DNA of 64,000 nt from CAYPHA01 sp964410215 (GTDB taxonomy: Bacteria > Calditrichota > Calditrichia > Calditrichales > CAYPHA01): NCBI GenBank assembly GCA_964410215.1, contig CAYPHA010000007.1, positions 33,642 through 97,641 of the forward strand, in the 5' to 3' direction. The notes under the pieces were generated by a model, which saw only the letters and a program-made list of their open reading frames with translations, was not told the origin of the DNA and did no database searches. Shown here in pieces: positions 46,711 to 56,149 of the stretch. The translations under genes and the position numbers were made by a program. Within the stretch, counting starts at the first letter, position 1. Each line of letters starts with the position of its first letter.

Positions 46711-49700
46711 ATGAATATGAATAAAGATACCGTTCTCGACTTTGGGAAATTTTATCTTATTGAGTTTTTCAATAATTCTCTGGAGAAGGGTGAGGATTCA
46801 CTGAGTGAGAGAAATTTCAAGCTGCTGAAGGAGTTGGCAGGTTATCTCACTCGCGAGGAAAATAGCATCGAGGGATTTGAAAAATTAGCCCAGTACCAGG
46901 GTACCAATGAGTTTTCAATCTTTCTCTTTGATATGATCGATCACCTCTATGATAATGTGCCTGAGGAATCCTATAAACGGCTTCCCGAACTGGCGAATGA
47001 TTTTGTGAACCTGTATAACCTCATGCTCGAGGAACCGGAAAGTGTCAACGCCATTGAAGATGTGCTGAAAATTTATCGATCTAAAATGCCGGAAACCGTT
47101 GTATCTGCTCCTGAGAAAAAGGAAACACAAATTAAAGAAACGAAGCCTGCAGAGGTTGAGAGCCCGGAGGAAAAACCTGAAGAAAAATTTCCTGCCGAGG
47201 ATCCCGACGCTATTTATTTCTTCGATTTTTACGAGCAGGAATTTGCATATCATCTGTTTGAACGGATTGAAACGGAGCGTGATACCGAAACAGCGGCCCT
47301 TTACAGCGAACTGCTCCTCGCCTTTCGCCGCTTTAACAGAAATGTGGAAGCAGCGGACCGTAATAATTACCGTAATTCAATCGTACAGTTGTCCGCCCTT
47401 GTTGAGAAGTTATTTCCGGAGCACCAGAAGAAAATTCCGGCCTTACGGTTAATGCGTAACATCGAAAAACAGGTAAAAAAGTTCATCAGCCAGGCAAAAC
47501 GCTTTGAACGCTACAATAAAAAAGCATTTCTTTCCATCGTTGAAGATAATGAATTTACAAAAAAACAAACACGCACCACGGCAAAGAAAAAAGAAACGGA
47601 AGAAGTATCATCCATTGAAAGTATCCTGGGTGACTATTTTAATTCCGAAGTGAATCACCGTATTGACGAGATAGATGATCAAATCGGTGAGATTCAGGAT
47701 AAACAGGAAATCCGGATTAAAGATATTGATCTGCTCATTTCCAGGTTTAAAAGCCTGAAAGAAGTCAGTATGATCCATGGCTACGCCGGAATGGAGCATC
47801 TGACAGGGTTGATCATTAAGCTCTTGAATGAATTAAACAGAGAAGATCTCGATTTTTCGGAAGAATCCTTTGATATACTGCGCGAAATTACTTCGGAAAT
47901 GCGTCAGATTAAAAAATTCGAGAATGTCAGCAAAGATGACCAAATTTTAACGGATCTGGAAAAGAAAATTTACTCCATTCGTGATACGGTGAGTGACGTG
48001 ACACCGGAAGAGGAAGAACCGGAAGAGGAAGAATTCGAAACAGCCGGGGAAGAACATGCCGACATTACTGCCCCGGAAACGCCTGAAGAAACAATACCCG
48101 CAAATGATACTGAAGCACTTCTGCCCATCGCAAAAACGGTTGCTGAGAGCGTATACAAAAAAATCAGCGGCTGGCATGACAAATCGGGAGAACCGGATGT
48201 TCAAAAGCGCGTGCTTGCCCTTCTCAATACGCTGGGTACACAAACCGGTCTCGTCGATCCTGAATTAAAAACCGCTGTTTTTAATCCGATGACCGGACTT
48301 TATATGGGGGTCTTCAAGGCCATTCCGGAGGGTGTCCGGCCGGATTTCATACCAATTGATATGGCCTGGGGAAAGAGTATTGAGGCAATAGTAAATCCTG
48401 AAGTAAGGAAAGATCTTGCAGGCGTATTCGAAACCGCTGCAGAAGGCAGCCTCTCGGTTGAAACGGATGACGCCTTTGCAGTAAATGCAGATGAACGTCT
48501 TTCCGGTGTACTTGCGGAAGCGATTAAGATTCGATGGAATGCGAACAGAGAGCTTCTGAAAGCCGTTTTTCTGAAGGGGGAAAAGCAAAAAGAAGCATCC
48601 TTGATCCAATTTTTTGAATCCTTTCATAAGAACCTGGAAATAACCGGTTATACACATTTTCAGCCGTTTCCCGAACTGATTATCAAGCTTATAGGTGAAC
48701 ACGGTGATATAGCTTTTGATGAAGAAATTATTTTTGAACTCGAAAATTCTGTAAATCTTGTTCTGGAACGAATCCGGCATAAAGGTAAAAACGGAGATTG
48801 TGCTGATATTACCAGTACGCTCGATGACTTGTTGACGGATCTCAAACAAGCCCGGCATAAACCGGATGAGGAATCGGACGACACCGATGTTGAGGCGAAA
48901 ACGGAAGAAGGTGAAAAAACAGTTCCTGAGGTGCCGGAACCTGTTGCCGGGGATGATGATGAAGATGTAACTACGATTTTCTATTCCGAGGTCAAAGAAC
49001 ATCTTGATACAATTAACGATTCTCTGGAAGCGCTCGATACATCGCCTAATGACAGAAAACAGTATACATTGATTGAGACAGCTGTTCATGATATTCGTGC
49101 TTCGGCACACCTGTTAAACCTTTCTAAGGTTGTAAAATTATCGGCTTTACTCGAAGAAATTGCTGAGATATATGGTCAGAGTGAGATTCGTATTCCTGAT
49201 GATCTGGCCACGAATATCCGTTCAGGTGTGGAAGATCTGAAGATAATAATCAGCGATCCGGAAGCTGAAATTGAGCAGACGCTCGATAAGCTGCAATATC
49301 TGATTGATCATATTGTGATTGAGGACAGTGAACCGGAACCGGTCGAAAAAACCGGTGAGTCAGAAAAAACACCTCCCATGCCTGTTGAGGAGCAACCTCT
49401 TTTCCTGGAAACGGAGGATGTGGATCAGGAATTTCTGGATGTGTTCCGTCAGGAAGCGACATCATATCTTGAAGTGATCGAAAAAGCTAATCGTAAACTG
49501 ATACAGGATTTGAATGATAAAAAAAGCCTGGATGAATTTGAGAATGCCGCTCATTCACTTCAATCCGCTGCAAAAATGATCGGTTTCAAAGAAATCGGGC
49601 AGTTGACAGAAGGGCTGGAAAACATCGCTGAATCCATTAAAAGCGGAGAGATCGATAATTCTATCGAAATTCAGGATAAGATCGCCTCGGCCATAGACCT

Positions 49701-52182
49701 GATAAAGCGCCTGAGTCACGGAGATACCGTAAGTTCCAATGAACTGGTATCTATAATGAATACGCTGGATTCGCGTTACTTCACGAAAACCTTTTCGCAA
49801 CCTGTACCGGAGCAGGTGGAAACTGATCTGCAGGCGGATGCCGAAATGATGGATGTCTTTCTGCAGGAAGGGAATGAACTTATCGAGGCATTGAATCAGG
49901 ATCTACTCGAGCTGGAGCAGGCACCGGAGAGCGAGACGGTTCTTAACGATATCCTGCGCAGATTACATACGATGAAAGGCAGCGCCGGCCTGTTTAATTT
50001 TGATCGCATTAAGGAGCTGGCACATAAACTGGAAGATTATTTTCAGATCTATAAACAGAAAGAAGTTGACCAGAAACAGGATATGCTTAATACGGCTTTC
50101 GCCGCTATTGATCTGGTTGCTGAGTTACTTGAAGCTATCAGGGCACGAAAGGGTGAAGAAATAGACCAGTTCACAGCGAGAATGGCGGAAATTGATAACC
50201 GGATTTTTCTTTATCAGAACTTTGATACAACCGTTCCCGCAGAAAAAAGTGGGACAGAAGCCCCGAAATCCGCACCTTCCCGTAAAAAACGGGTGGCAGA
50301 TGACGACAGTATTATCCGGATTCAAACAGAATACCTTGACCGGCTGGTGGATATGACCGGTGACCTGATGATCAACCAATCACAGTTAAGTTCCAATCTG
50401 GATAATCTCCAGCGTATAACGACAACAATGGATTCCGAAAAGAAACGCGTACAAAGCCTGGCAAATGCGATGGAAGAATTCCTGGAACAGCGATCGATCC
50501 ATGCCGAGGAACAGGGTGAAAGAGTGGATGATCTGACAGGGCTGGAAGCTTTGTCGGAATCAATGCACTCCTTTCTGGATGCGTTCCGTGGTGTTTCTTC
50601 CGAGCTGAATCGTCTCAATCAGGATATCGATTTCAGTAGTGGCAGGATTTCAAATATCAGCAAGTTGCTGCATAATGATATGCTCAAGACACGCATGATA
50701 ACGGTTGATAAGCTCTTTAACCGGTATCCGCGGCCGGTCAGGGATCTGGCCAAGGAACAGGGTAAGCGTATCAACCTGGTTGTCGAAGGTGGTGATACCG
50801 AAATGGACCGGGCTATGATTGATGCCCTGAATGATCCGGTCATGCATATTATTCGTAATGCTGTCGATCACGGAATTGAACCGGCTTCGGAACGCACGGC
50901 CAAAAAGAAAGATAAAACAGGGAACATTATACTGCGGGCACGTCATGACAAAAACCAGGTTGTCATAGAAATAGCCGATGACGGCCGGGGCATTGAACTT
51001 GAAAGAATTCGTAACCGGATTATCGAAAATGAACTGGCATCGGTCGCTGATGTTGAACAGATGAGTGAAGCGGAGGTTTTGGATTATATATTTAAACCCG
51101 GTTTTACCACGCGTGACGAAGCTACGGATGTTTCCGGCAGAGGTATCGGGCTTGATGTTGTAAACATGCAGATCCAGAAACTGAAAGGTAACATCCGCAT
51201 ACGAACCGAGCAGGATCAGGGAACGGTTTTCAGTATTCGCGTACCACTTACCCTGTTGATTTCGCAGGCACTGATGGTACGTATCCAGGGACAGCCCGTG
51301 GCGATACCCCTGAGCGCCATACAGGAAACGGTTTATTTTACTTCGGATGAGCTGGAAGAAGACGATGGAAAGCAATTCCTTTCTGTAAGGGGTAATTATC
51401 TGCCTTTTATTAATCTGAATGCGCTGCTTCAATTTGAACATACCGGGGAAGAAGAAAGTGCGGAAAAAATGGCCGTTATCGTACATGATGCGGGTGTTAG
51501 CGTGGCACTGGGTGTCGATCAGATTCTGGATCGGCAGGAAATCGTGATAAAATCACTGGGCAGCCACCTGCAGAATATCGAATACATTGCAGGGGGTACT
51601 ATACTCGGGAGCGGGGAAGTCGGCCTGATCCTCGATTATGCCGCCATTATACGGTCTGCAGAAGTACAGTTCTTTGGCAGCGTCCGCGATAGGTTCAGTA
51701 CCCGTAAGGTGTCGGGACCTGCACGCCCGGCTAAAAAAAGACCAAAAGCAGGCAAATCGGCTACGAAACTGACCAGGAAGAGCATTTCTAAAAAGACAAT
51801 AAAAGACCGCAGGGCAAAAATTCTGATCGTCGATGATTCCATCAGTGTTCGCAATTTTGTCGGTTCTATTCTGGAGCGCAATAATTATTCCATTCATAAA
51901 TCCAGCAATGGCTTTGATGCATGGGAAACCCTGTCGAAGGGTGGCATCGATCTGATGATTACAGATCTCGAAATGCCGGAAATGCACGGCTTTGAGCTGA
52001 TTGAAAAAATCCGCGGCCAGAAAAACTATGACGATTTGCCGATTATTATCCTGACCGGCAGGGCGGGTATGAAGCATAAGCAAAAAGGTGAAAAACTCGG
52101 AGCCAATTCGTTCCTGGTCAAACCATTCAAGGAAAATGATCTGTTACAATCGATATCCGATTTTATCGTCATAGAAAAATGA
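46711..52182 (+). CDS. Giant CheA-like hybrid histidine kinase with multiple Hpt-like domains and C-terminal receiver
   Basis: 1823 residues. The N-terminal 1050 residues are a string of helical, acidic-linked modules. Two look like degenerate Hpt domains with His793 (HDIRASAHLL) and His948 (HSLQSAAKMIG); one true Hpt has His1086 in HTMKGSAGLF. The kinase core shows the N box at Asn1383 (NAVDHG), DDGRG at 1423-1427 and the G box SGRGIGLD at 1475-1482. A CheW-like domain follows (about 1500-1650), then a receiver (DD 1708-1709, phospho-acceptor Asp1752). The layout resembles PilL/ChpA and FrzE. It is the central kinase of this cluster. Confidence 0.93.
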   Translation: MNMNKDTVLDFGKFYLIEFFNNSLEKGEDSLSERNFKLLKELAGYLTREENSIEGFEKLAQYQGTNEFSIFLFDMIDHLYDNVPEESYKRLPELANDFVNLYNLMLEEPESVNAIEDVLKIYRSKMPETVVSAPEKKETQIKETKPAEVESPEEKPEEKFPAEDPDAIYFFDFYEQEFAYHLFERIETERDTETAALYSELLLAFRRFNRNVEAADRNNYRNSIVQLSALVEKLFPEHQKKIPALRLMRNIEKQVKKFISQAKRFERYNKKAFLSIVEDNEFTKKQTRTTAKKKETEEVSSIESILGDYFNSEVNHRIDEIDDQIGEIQDKQEIRIKDIDLLISRFKSLKEVSMIHGYAGMEHLTGLIIKLLNELNREDLDFSEESFDILREITSEMRQIKKFENVSKDDQILTDLEKKIYSIRDTVSDVTPEEEEPEEEEFETAGEEHADITAPETPEETIPANDTEALLPIAKTVAESVYKKISGWHDKSGEPDVQKRVLALLNTLGTQTGLVDPELKTAVFNPMTGLYMGVFKAIPEGVRPDFIPIDMAWGKSIEAIVNPEVRKDLAGVFETAAEGSLSVETDDAFAVNADERLSGVLAEAIKIRWNANRELLKAVFLKGEKQKEASLIQFFESFHKNLEITGYTHFQPFPELIIKLIGEHGDIAFDEEIIFELENSVNLVLERIRHKGKNGDCADITSTLDDLLTDLKQARHKPDEESDDTDVEAKTEEGEKTVPEVPEPVAGDDDEDVTTIFYSEVKEHLDTINDSLEALDTSPNDRKQYTLIETAVHDIRASAHLLNLSKVVKLSALLEEIAEIYGQSEIRIPDDLATNIRSGVEDLKIIISDPEAEIEQTLDKLQYLIDHIVIEDSEPEPVEKTGESEKTPPMPVEEQPLFLETEDVDQEFLDVFRQEATSYLEVIEKANRKLIQDLNDKKSLDEFENAAHSLQSAAKMIGFKEIGQLTEGLENIAESIKSGEIDNSIEIQDKIASAIDLIKRLSHGDTVSSNELVSIMNTLDSRYFTKTFSQPVPEQVETDLQADAEMMDVFLQEGNELIEALNQDLLELEQAPESETVLNDILRRLHTMKGSAGLFNFDRIKELAHKLEDYFQIYKQKEVDQKQDMLNTAFAAIDLVAELLEAIRARKGEEIDQFTARMAEIDNRIFLYQNFDTTVPAEKSGTEAPKSAPSRKKRVADDDSIIRIQTEYLDRLVDMTGDLMINQSQLSSNLDNLQRITTTMDSEKKRVQSLANAMEEFLEQRSIHAEEQGERVDDLTGLEALSESMHSFLDAFRGVSSELNRLNQDIDFSSGRISNISKLLHNDMLKTRMITVDKLFNRYPRPVRDLAKEQGKRINLVVEGGDTEMDRAMIDALNDPVMHIIRNAVDHGIEPASERTAKKKDKTGNIILRARHDKNQVVIEIADDGRGIELERIRNRIIENELASVADVEQMSEAEVLDYIFKPGFTTRDEATDVSGRGIGLDVVNMQIQKLKGNIRIRTEQDQGTVFSIRVPLTLLISQALMVRIQGQPVAIPLSAIQETVYFTSDELEEDDGKQFLSVRGNYLPFINLNALLQFEHTGEEESAEKMAVIVHDAGVSVALGVDQILDRQEIVIKSLGSHLQNIEYIAGGTILGSGEVGLILDYAAIIRSAEVQFFGSVRDRFSTRKVSGPARPAKKRPKAGKSATKLTRKSISKKTIKDRRAKILIVDDSISVRNFVGSILERNNYSIHKSSNGFDAWETLSKGGIDLMITDLEMPEMHGFELIEKIRGQKNYDDLPIIILTGRAGMKHKQKGEKLGANSFLVKPFKENDLLQSISDFIVIEK

Positions 52183-52192
52183 AGAATACCTG

Positions 52193-53722
52193 ATGGCTTT
52201 TCAGCTTACCAGACATATTACAAGAGTGTCCCTGAAAGCAATTGGTATTCTCCTTATACTTACGGTGTCCACCTATTCGCAATCCATTTTCCAGGGCAAA
52301 ACAATCCGTTCAAATGAAACATGGAAAGGCACAGTGATTATACAGGGAGATATCATCGTTGCTCCCGGAGCACGGCTGATGATTGAACCGGGTACACGTG
52401 TCCTGTTTGAACCTAACCAGGATGATACAGGGGGAGGTGTTGACAAAACCAGAGCGGAGCTGATTGTAAAAGGTCTGCTTATTGCCCGCGGTAAGATCGA
52501 TAATAAAATTACATTTTCCGTTAATACTACAGAACCACGAATGGGGCAATGGTATGGTATCCAGATTATCAATCCGAATTCCAATTCTATTCTCGATTTT
52601 ACTATTATAGAGTACGCGTATAACGGTATCTCATTGAAAAAATCCAGCCCTCAGATCAGTAATTCCCAGATTCGATTTAATTATAATACAGGGGTTCTTG
52701 CCGAAGTCAAGGCGCATCCCACGCTGCTGAAAAATGTGATTTCTGAAAACGGATATGCCGGCGTAATCTGTAATCTGGGTGCAAAACCGGTCCTGACAGA
52801 AAATCTGATTACAGTGAATCAGATCGGGATTATTATTTTCAGGTTGTCACAACCGAATCTAGGGTCGATTATCCGGAATGATGATTATAATGCCGGTGAA
52901 AACCGCATTTTTGAGAATCGTGACTACAATATTTATAACCATTCCAATCTGGCTGTGAAAGCCGAAAACAATTCATGGGGCGTTTTTAACCGCGATGAGG
53001 TCGAGGTAACTCTGTTTGATTCCAAAAATGATCCCCAATACGGGGCGATCGATTTTGAACCCTTTATCCGGGTTCGCAGCGATCTTAATGATTTTATGGT
53101 GATTGTCCAGGATCCTGCCTCAACCGGCAGGCCAAGGCAGACACTACCCGATACGATTACGGAGCAGGTGGAAGCAGCTCCGGGCAATTTAACTGCAGGG
53201 CCCGTGCTACCGGAGGGGACAGGTTTGGAAGTGGATACCCAACAGGCGGAGACTCCGGACAGTATTGTTTCCGAAATCGCATCATTAAACCTGCCTCCGG
53301 ATCAGCAGGAGGTGGAATCCGCTGCGACCGTGCAAATTGATCCGCTGCAGGTCAGCCAATCCGCTTCCCGCCAGGAGCAGGAGAAAGTGGATAACCGGCC
53401 GGCTCAGACAGTCAGGAAAGAAGCGGAGGTTGACTATAACCAGATATTCCTCGAACCTTTTCTGGATGATAAAAAGGTAATAATCAAAAAGGTCGCTCCT
53501 CAGATCGGTGATGAACGCTGGGGACTTCGGGCGGAAGGGATTGTCCATGTTCGCGTTGTCGTGGGCAAGGATGGCCTGGTTGAAAATGCCCAGGTACTCC
53601 GTGGAGTGAATCCTTACTATGACCGTATTGCCAGGGAAGCGGCTGAAAAGTTCCGGTTTAAACCGGGTACCGTTAATGCACGCGTCGTCCGGTTTTATAC
53701 AAACCTCTTTTTTGAATTTTAA
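52193..53722 (+). CDS. Secreted beta-helix protein with C-terminal TonB domain
   Basis: 509 residues with an N-terminal signal segment (about 1-31). Residues 40-290 have the right-handed parallel beta-helix (NosD/PbH1-like) pattern: repeated short strands with Asn/Ile ladders (ISNSQIRFNYNTGV, LLKNVISENGYAGV, LTENLITVNQIGI). A Pro/Glu/Gln-rich linker covers 300-430. The last 80 residues match the TonB C-terminal domain (GIVHVRVVVGKDGLVENAQVLRG, AAEKFRFKPGT). No TonB-type membrane anchor other than the signal segment is seen. It starts 10 bp after the kinase gene, so it may share its transcript. Confidence 0.8.
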   Translation: MAFQLTRHITRVSLKAIGILLILTVSTYSQSIFQGKTIRSNETWKGTVIIQGDIIVAPGARLMIEPGTRVLFEPNQDDTGGGVDKTRAELIVKGLLIARGKIDNKITFSVNTTEPRMGQWYGIQIINPNSNSILDFTIIEYAYNGISLKKSSPQISNSQIRFNYNTGVLAEVKAHPTLLKNVISENGYAGVICNLGAKPVLTENLITVNQIGIIIFRLSQPNLGSIIRNDDYNAGENRIFENRDYNIYNHSNLAVKAENNSWGVFNRDEVEVTLFDSKNDPQYGAIDFEPFIRVRSDLNDFMVIVQDPASTGRPRQTLPDTITEQVEAAPGNLTAGPVLPEGTGLEVDTQQAETPDSIVSEIASLNLPPDQQEVESAATVQIDPLQVSQSASRQEQEKVDNRPAQTVRKEAEVDYNQIFLEPFLDDKKVIIKKVAPQIGDERWGLRAEGIVHVRVVVGKDGLVENAQVLRGVNPYYDRIAREAAEKFRFKPGTVNARVVRFYTNLFFEF

Positions 53723-53755
53723 ACCCCATTACCTATTCCCGTAGGATAATACACC

Positions 53756-55018
53756 ATGCTGCGACGCTGTCTGATAATCACATATTACTTTCCGCCTATA
53801 GGTGGAGGCGGTGTGCAGCGTATGGGTAAACTCGTAAAATACATGACCGAGGCGGGCTGGCAGTGTACGGTTTACACGGCCCTGGAGTATAATCCTTCGT
53901 TACCCGCCGACCCTACCCTTCTGGAAGAGATTCCGGATTCGGCGAATGTTGTTCGCATTCCGGTAGACACCATGCCCTCCGGTACAGCGGGCGTTTCATC
54001 CCGATCGTCATTCTGGAAACGATGGGTAAGCAGCTTCCTTTATATCCCGGATATGAGAAAAAAATGGCTGCCAAGCCTTCGTGATCAGCTTGAAATAACG
54101 CTGAAAGAGGATCCCTACGACTGTATCCTCGTGAGTATACCACCTTATTCATTGACGACCATTGCCGCCGAACTGACCAATCAGGTTGACATACCCGTTA
54201 TTCTGGATATGAGGGATCCCTGGACTATGAATCCCTACAAAATACATCCCACCCCACTTCACCGTAAGCTGGATCTCAAAATGGAATTCGAGCTGCTGAA
54301 TCAGATACGCTACGGTGTGAGCGCATACCGTTACCTGATCGGGTATTATAAAAAAAATTTGGAAAATTTCAGGAAGATGCGGTGGTACTTCTCACCTAAT
54401 GGCTATGATAAGGAGGATTTTAAAGACATTACACCCAAATTGCATACCGTCGGTCAATTTCATATCGGATTTTCCGGCACATTCTATTCACATATCAACC
54501 GACCGGATCCCCTTTTCAAAGCGATTGCCTGTCTGTATAAAAAAAATCCGCGCATTGCCGAAAAAATACGATTTCATCATGTCGGAAAATCAATGATCCC
54601 GCTGAAAAAAATTGCACGCAGGTATGGTGTAGAGAAAAATATAAAAATATGGGGATATAAAAAACATCATGAGTGCCTGGGAATTCTTGCCGGTATGGAT
54701 GCTCTGTGTTTTATTCTTGATGAACGTGATCCCAGAAGCCGTTTTACGATCGGTGGTAAAGTTTATGAATACCTGCGCCTGCAGATACCCATTCTGGCGA
54801 TTGTGGACAGGGATGGTGAAGCGGCGGAACTGATCCGATCAACGCATTCAGGCTGTGTTGTGCCCGGCAGGGATACCGAAGCCCTTGCGGATCTTCTGTT
54901 TGACTGGATAGAAGAACCGCCATCATTTGAGTACAGGTCCATCATTGAATATACACGTGAACACTTGGCACGTGGCTATATTTCGTTTCTCGAATCGGTG
55001 ATCAGTAATCACAAATAG
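53756..55018 (+). CDS. GT4-like glycosyltransferase
   Basis: 420 residues starting with the donor-side pattern of family 1/4 enzymes, ITYYFPPIGGGGVQRMGKLVKYM. The C-terminal Rossmann half has FHIGFSGTFYSHINRPDPLFKAI, a conserved nucleotide-sugar region, and GGKVYEYLRLQIPILAI near the acceptor Glu loop. Likely cytosolic or membrane-associated, adding sugars to lipids, polysaccharide or protein; substrate cannot be read from the sequence. It follows the beta-helix gene by 33 bp. Confidence 0.85.
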   Translation: MLRRCLIITYYFPPIGGGGVQRMGKLVKYMTEAGWQCTVYTALEYNPSLPADPTLLEEIPDSANVVRIPVDTMPSGTAGVSSRSSFWKRWVSSFLYIPDMRKKWLPSLRDQLEITLKEDPYDCILVSIPPYSLTTIAAELTNQVDIPVILDMRDPWTMNPYKIHPTPLHRKLDLKMEFELLNQIRYGVSAYRYLIGYYKKNLENFRKMRWYFSPNGYDKEDFKDITPKLHTVGQFHIGFSGTFYSHINRPDPLFKAIACLYKKNPRIAEKIRFHHVGKSMIPLKKIARRYGVEKNIKIWGYKKHHECLGILAGMDALCFILDERDPRSRFTIGGKVYEYLRLQIPILAIVDRDGEAAELIRSTHSGCVVPGRDTEALADLLFDWIEEPPSFEYRSIIEYTREHLARGYISFLESVISNHK

Positions 55019-55063
55019 TTAAGAAAACCATGGGCACAGGAAGCAACATGGCGTCTCTTTTCA

Positions 55064-55786
55064 CTAGTAGGAAGTCAATTTAAAACGCACAGTTACCAGA
55101 TTATCGCCGGTACGGCGGGGGAAATCCCTCCAACTGTATATTTTGTCTTTCAGCTGTTTTCGTAATTCGGGATTCCGGATATTGTTTTTCTGCATGCGCA
55201 CCTGCTTTACCTCCCCTTCATTGTCGATATCCAGTTCAAATACGGCATGCAGAGCGGCGGAACCGGAAGATCGTGAACACGAACGTATACGTGCCTTCAA
55301 CCCCGGCAGATGCCGTTCCAGGATATTATGATAGGCATTATTACCAGTCGAATTCTGCACAAAATCATAGTTCGTTTTTTTCGGGGCGGAAATAGCAATC
55401 GTACCGCGTCTCTGGATGCTGGTGGATTTAATTTCCATGATCGGCGGATTTTTCATCTCGCTTCGTTCCAGGGAAACAAAACGCACACCCTGTTCGCGTT
55501 CCAGTTCTGATAGAATTTTTTCTTCAAATACTGCAGGTGAAAGCGCGTTATCAACTTTAACCAGGTAAACCGGGAAGGTAAAATCGCGTAGTTTTTCAAT
55601 GATTTTACCTGAGACTCTTGAAATGACCTCCGTGCATTGCGTAACGGGCTGACCATCATTAAATCCTATGAAAAAATGGTGTTCACGCATATCATCGGAA
55701 GGTGTACCGGCTGAGAGGGAAAAGGGCGTTTGTGTGATTATGATGATCGCGGCTGTCATTAATAAATTCTTGAATAATGTTTGCAA
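55064..55786 (-). CDS. Exported protein with AgmX/TonB-like C-terminal domain
   Basis: 240 residues from TTG 55786 after AGGAGG (55797-55792). Signal peptide about 1-26 (LLMTAAIIIITQTPFSLSA). Residues 35-110 resemble a subtilase prodomain (HHFFIGFNDGQ, FPVYLVKVDNALSP, GVRFVSLER) but no protease domain follows. The last 80 residues fit the AgmX/PglI or TonB C-terminal fold (LKARIRSC, FELDIDNEGEVKQVRM, YSWRDFPRRTG). It faces the glycosyltransferase gene with no clear terminator between them. Function unknown; periplasmic envelope role inferred. Confidence 0.7.
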   Translation of the reverse strand: MQTLFKNLLMTAAIIIITQTPFSLSAGTPSDDMREHHFFIGFNDGQPVTQCTEVISRVSGKIIEKLRDFTFPVYLVKVDNALSPAVFEEKILSELEREQGVRFVSLERSEMKNPPIMEIKSTSIQRRGTIAISAPKKTNYDFVQNSTGNNAYHNILERHLPGLKARIRSCSRSSGSAALHAVFELDIDNEGEVKQVRMQKNNIRNPELRKQLKDKIYSWRDFPRRTGDNLVTVRFKLTSY

Positions 55787-56149
55787 TTGGACCTCCTGTC
55801 ATGTAACGAAACACGAGCGCGCTTTGTATTGTGTATTTACAAATTTCATGCCATTATGTTGTTTCCGGCAATGCCTGAGATGCAGGCAAAACGAAGGATG
55901 TTTTTCATTCAAAAAAGTGGTCAAAATTTGCACAGAATAACATAATAGGGTTAAGCGCACATTTAATCGGCAATCGCGTCATTTTTCTAAAGAAACCGGG
56001 CCGGACTGACGACTATAATAAACGTTCCGTTCAGTGATTGGACGAATTATTCTTGATTTTAGGGCGGACTAAATATAAATTGATTATTCAGTTAAATTAT
56101 TATTCTTCAAATAATTAGGCTAAGAACTTCTCACGAATAGGAGCTCACC
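55787..56149. other. 363-bp divergent intergenic region
   Basis: It separates the AgmX-like gene (-) from the large repeat protein (+). It holds the plus-strand promoter candidate at 56053-56081, a small hairpin TGCCTG/CAGGCA near 55874, and a stretch rich in A/T at 56070-56115. One short frame (55668-55940) lacks any motif and overlaps the minus-strand gene, so I do not call it. Confidence 0.5.
56053..56081 (+). promoter_or_regulatory. Putative promoter of the LVIVD/cadherin-like repeat protein
   Basis: TTGATT (56053-56058), 17 bp, TAAATT (56076-56081), about 70 bp upstream of the start codon. It belongs to the same recurrent TTGnnn-17-TAAATT group as the tig, rpsL and GHL10 promoters. Confidence 0.5.

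Noticed and set aside
48265..49110. Antisense frame of 281 codons opposite the giant kinase gene
   Set aside because: Cys/Phe/Ile-rich translation without any motif, inside a clear coding gene.
55668..55940. 90-codon plus-strand frame between the AgmX-like gene and the repeat protein
   Set aside because: Overlaps the start of a better-supported minus-strand gene and its ribosome-binding site; Cys-rich random-looking product.
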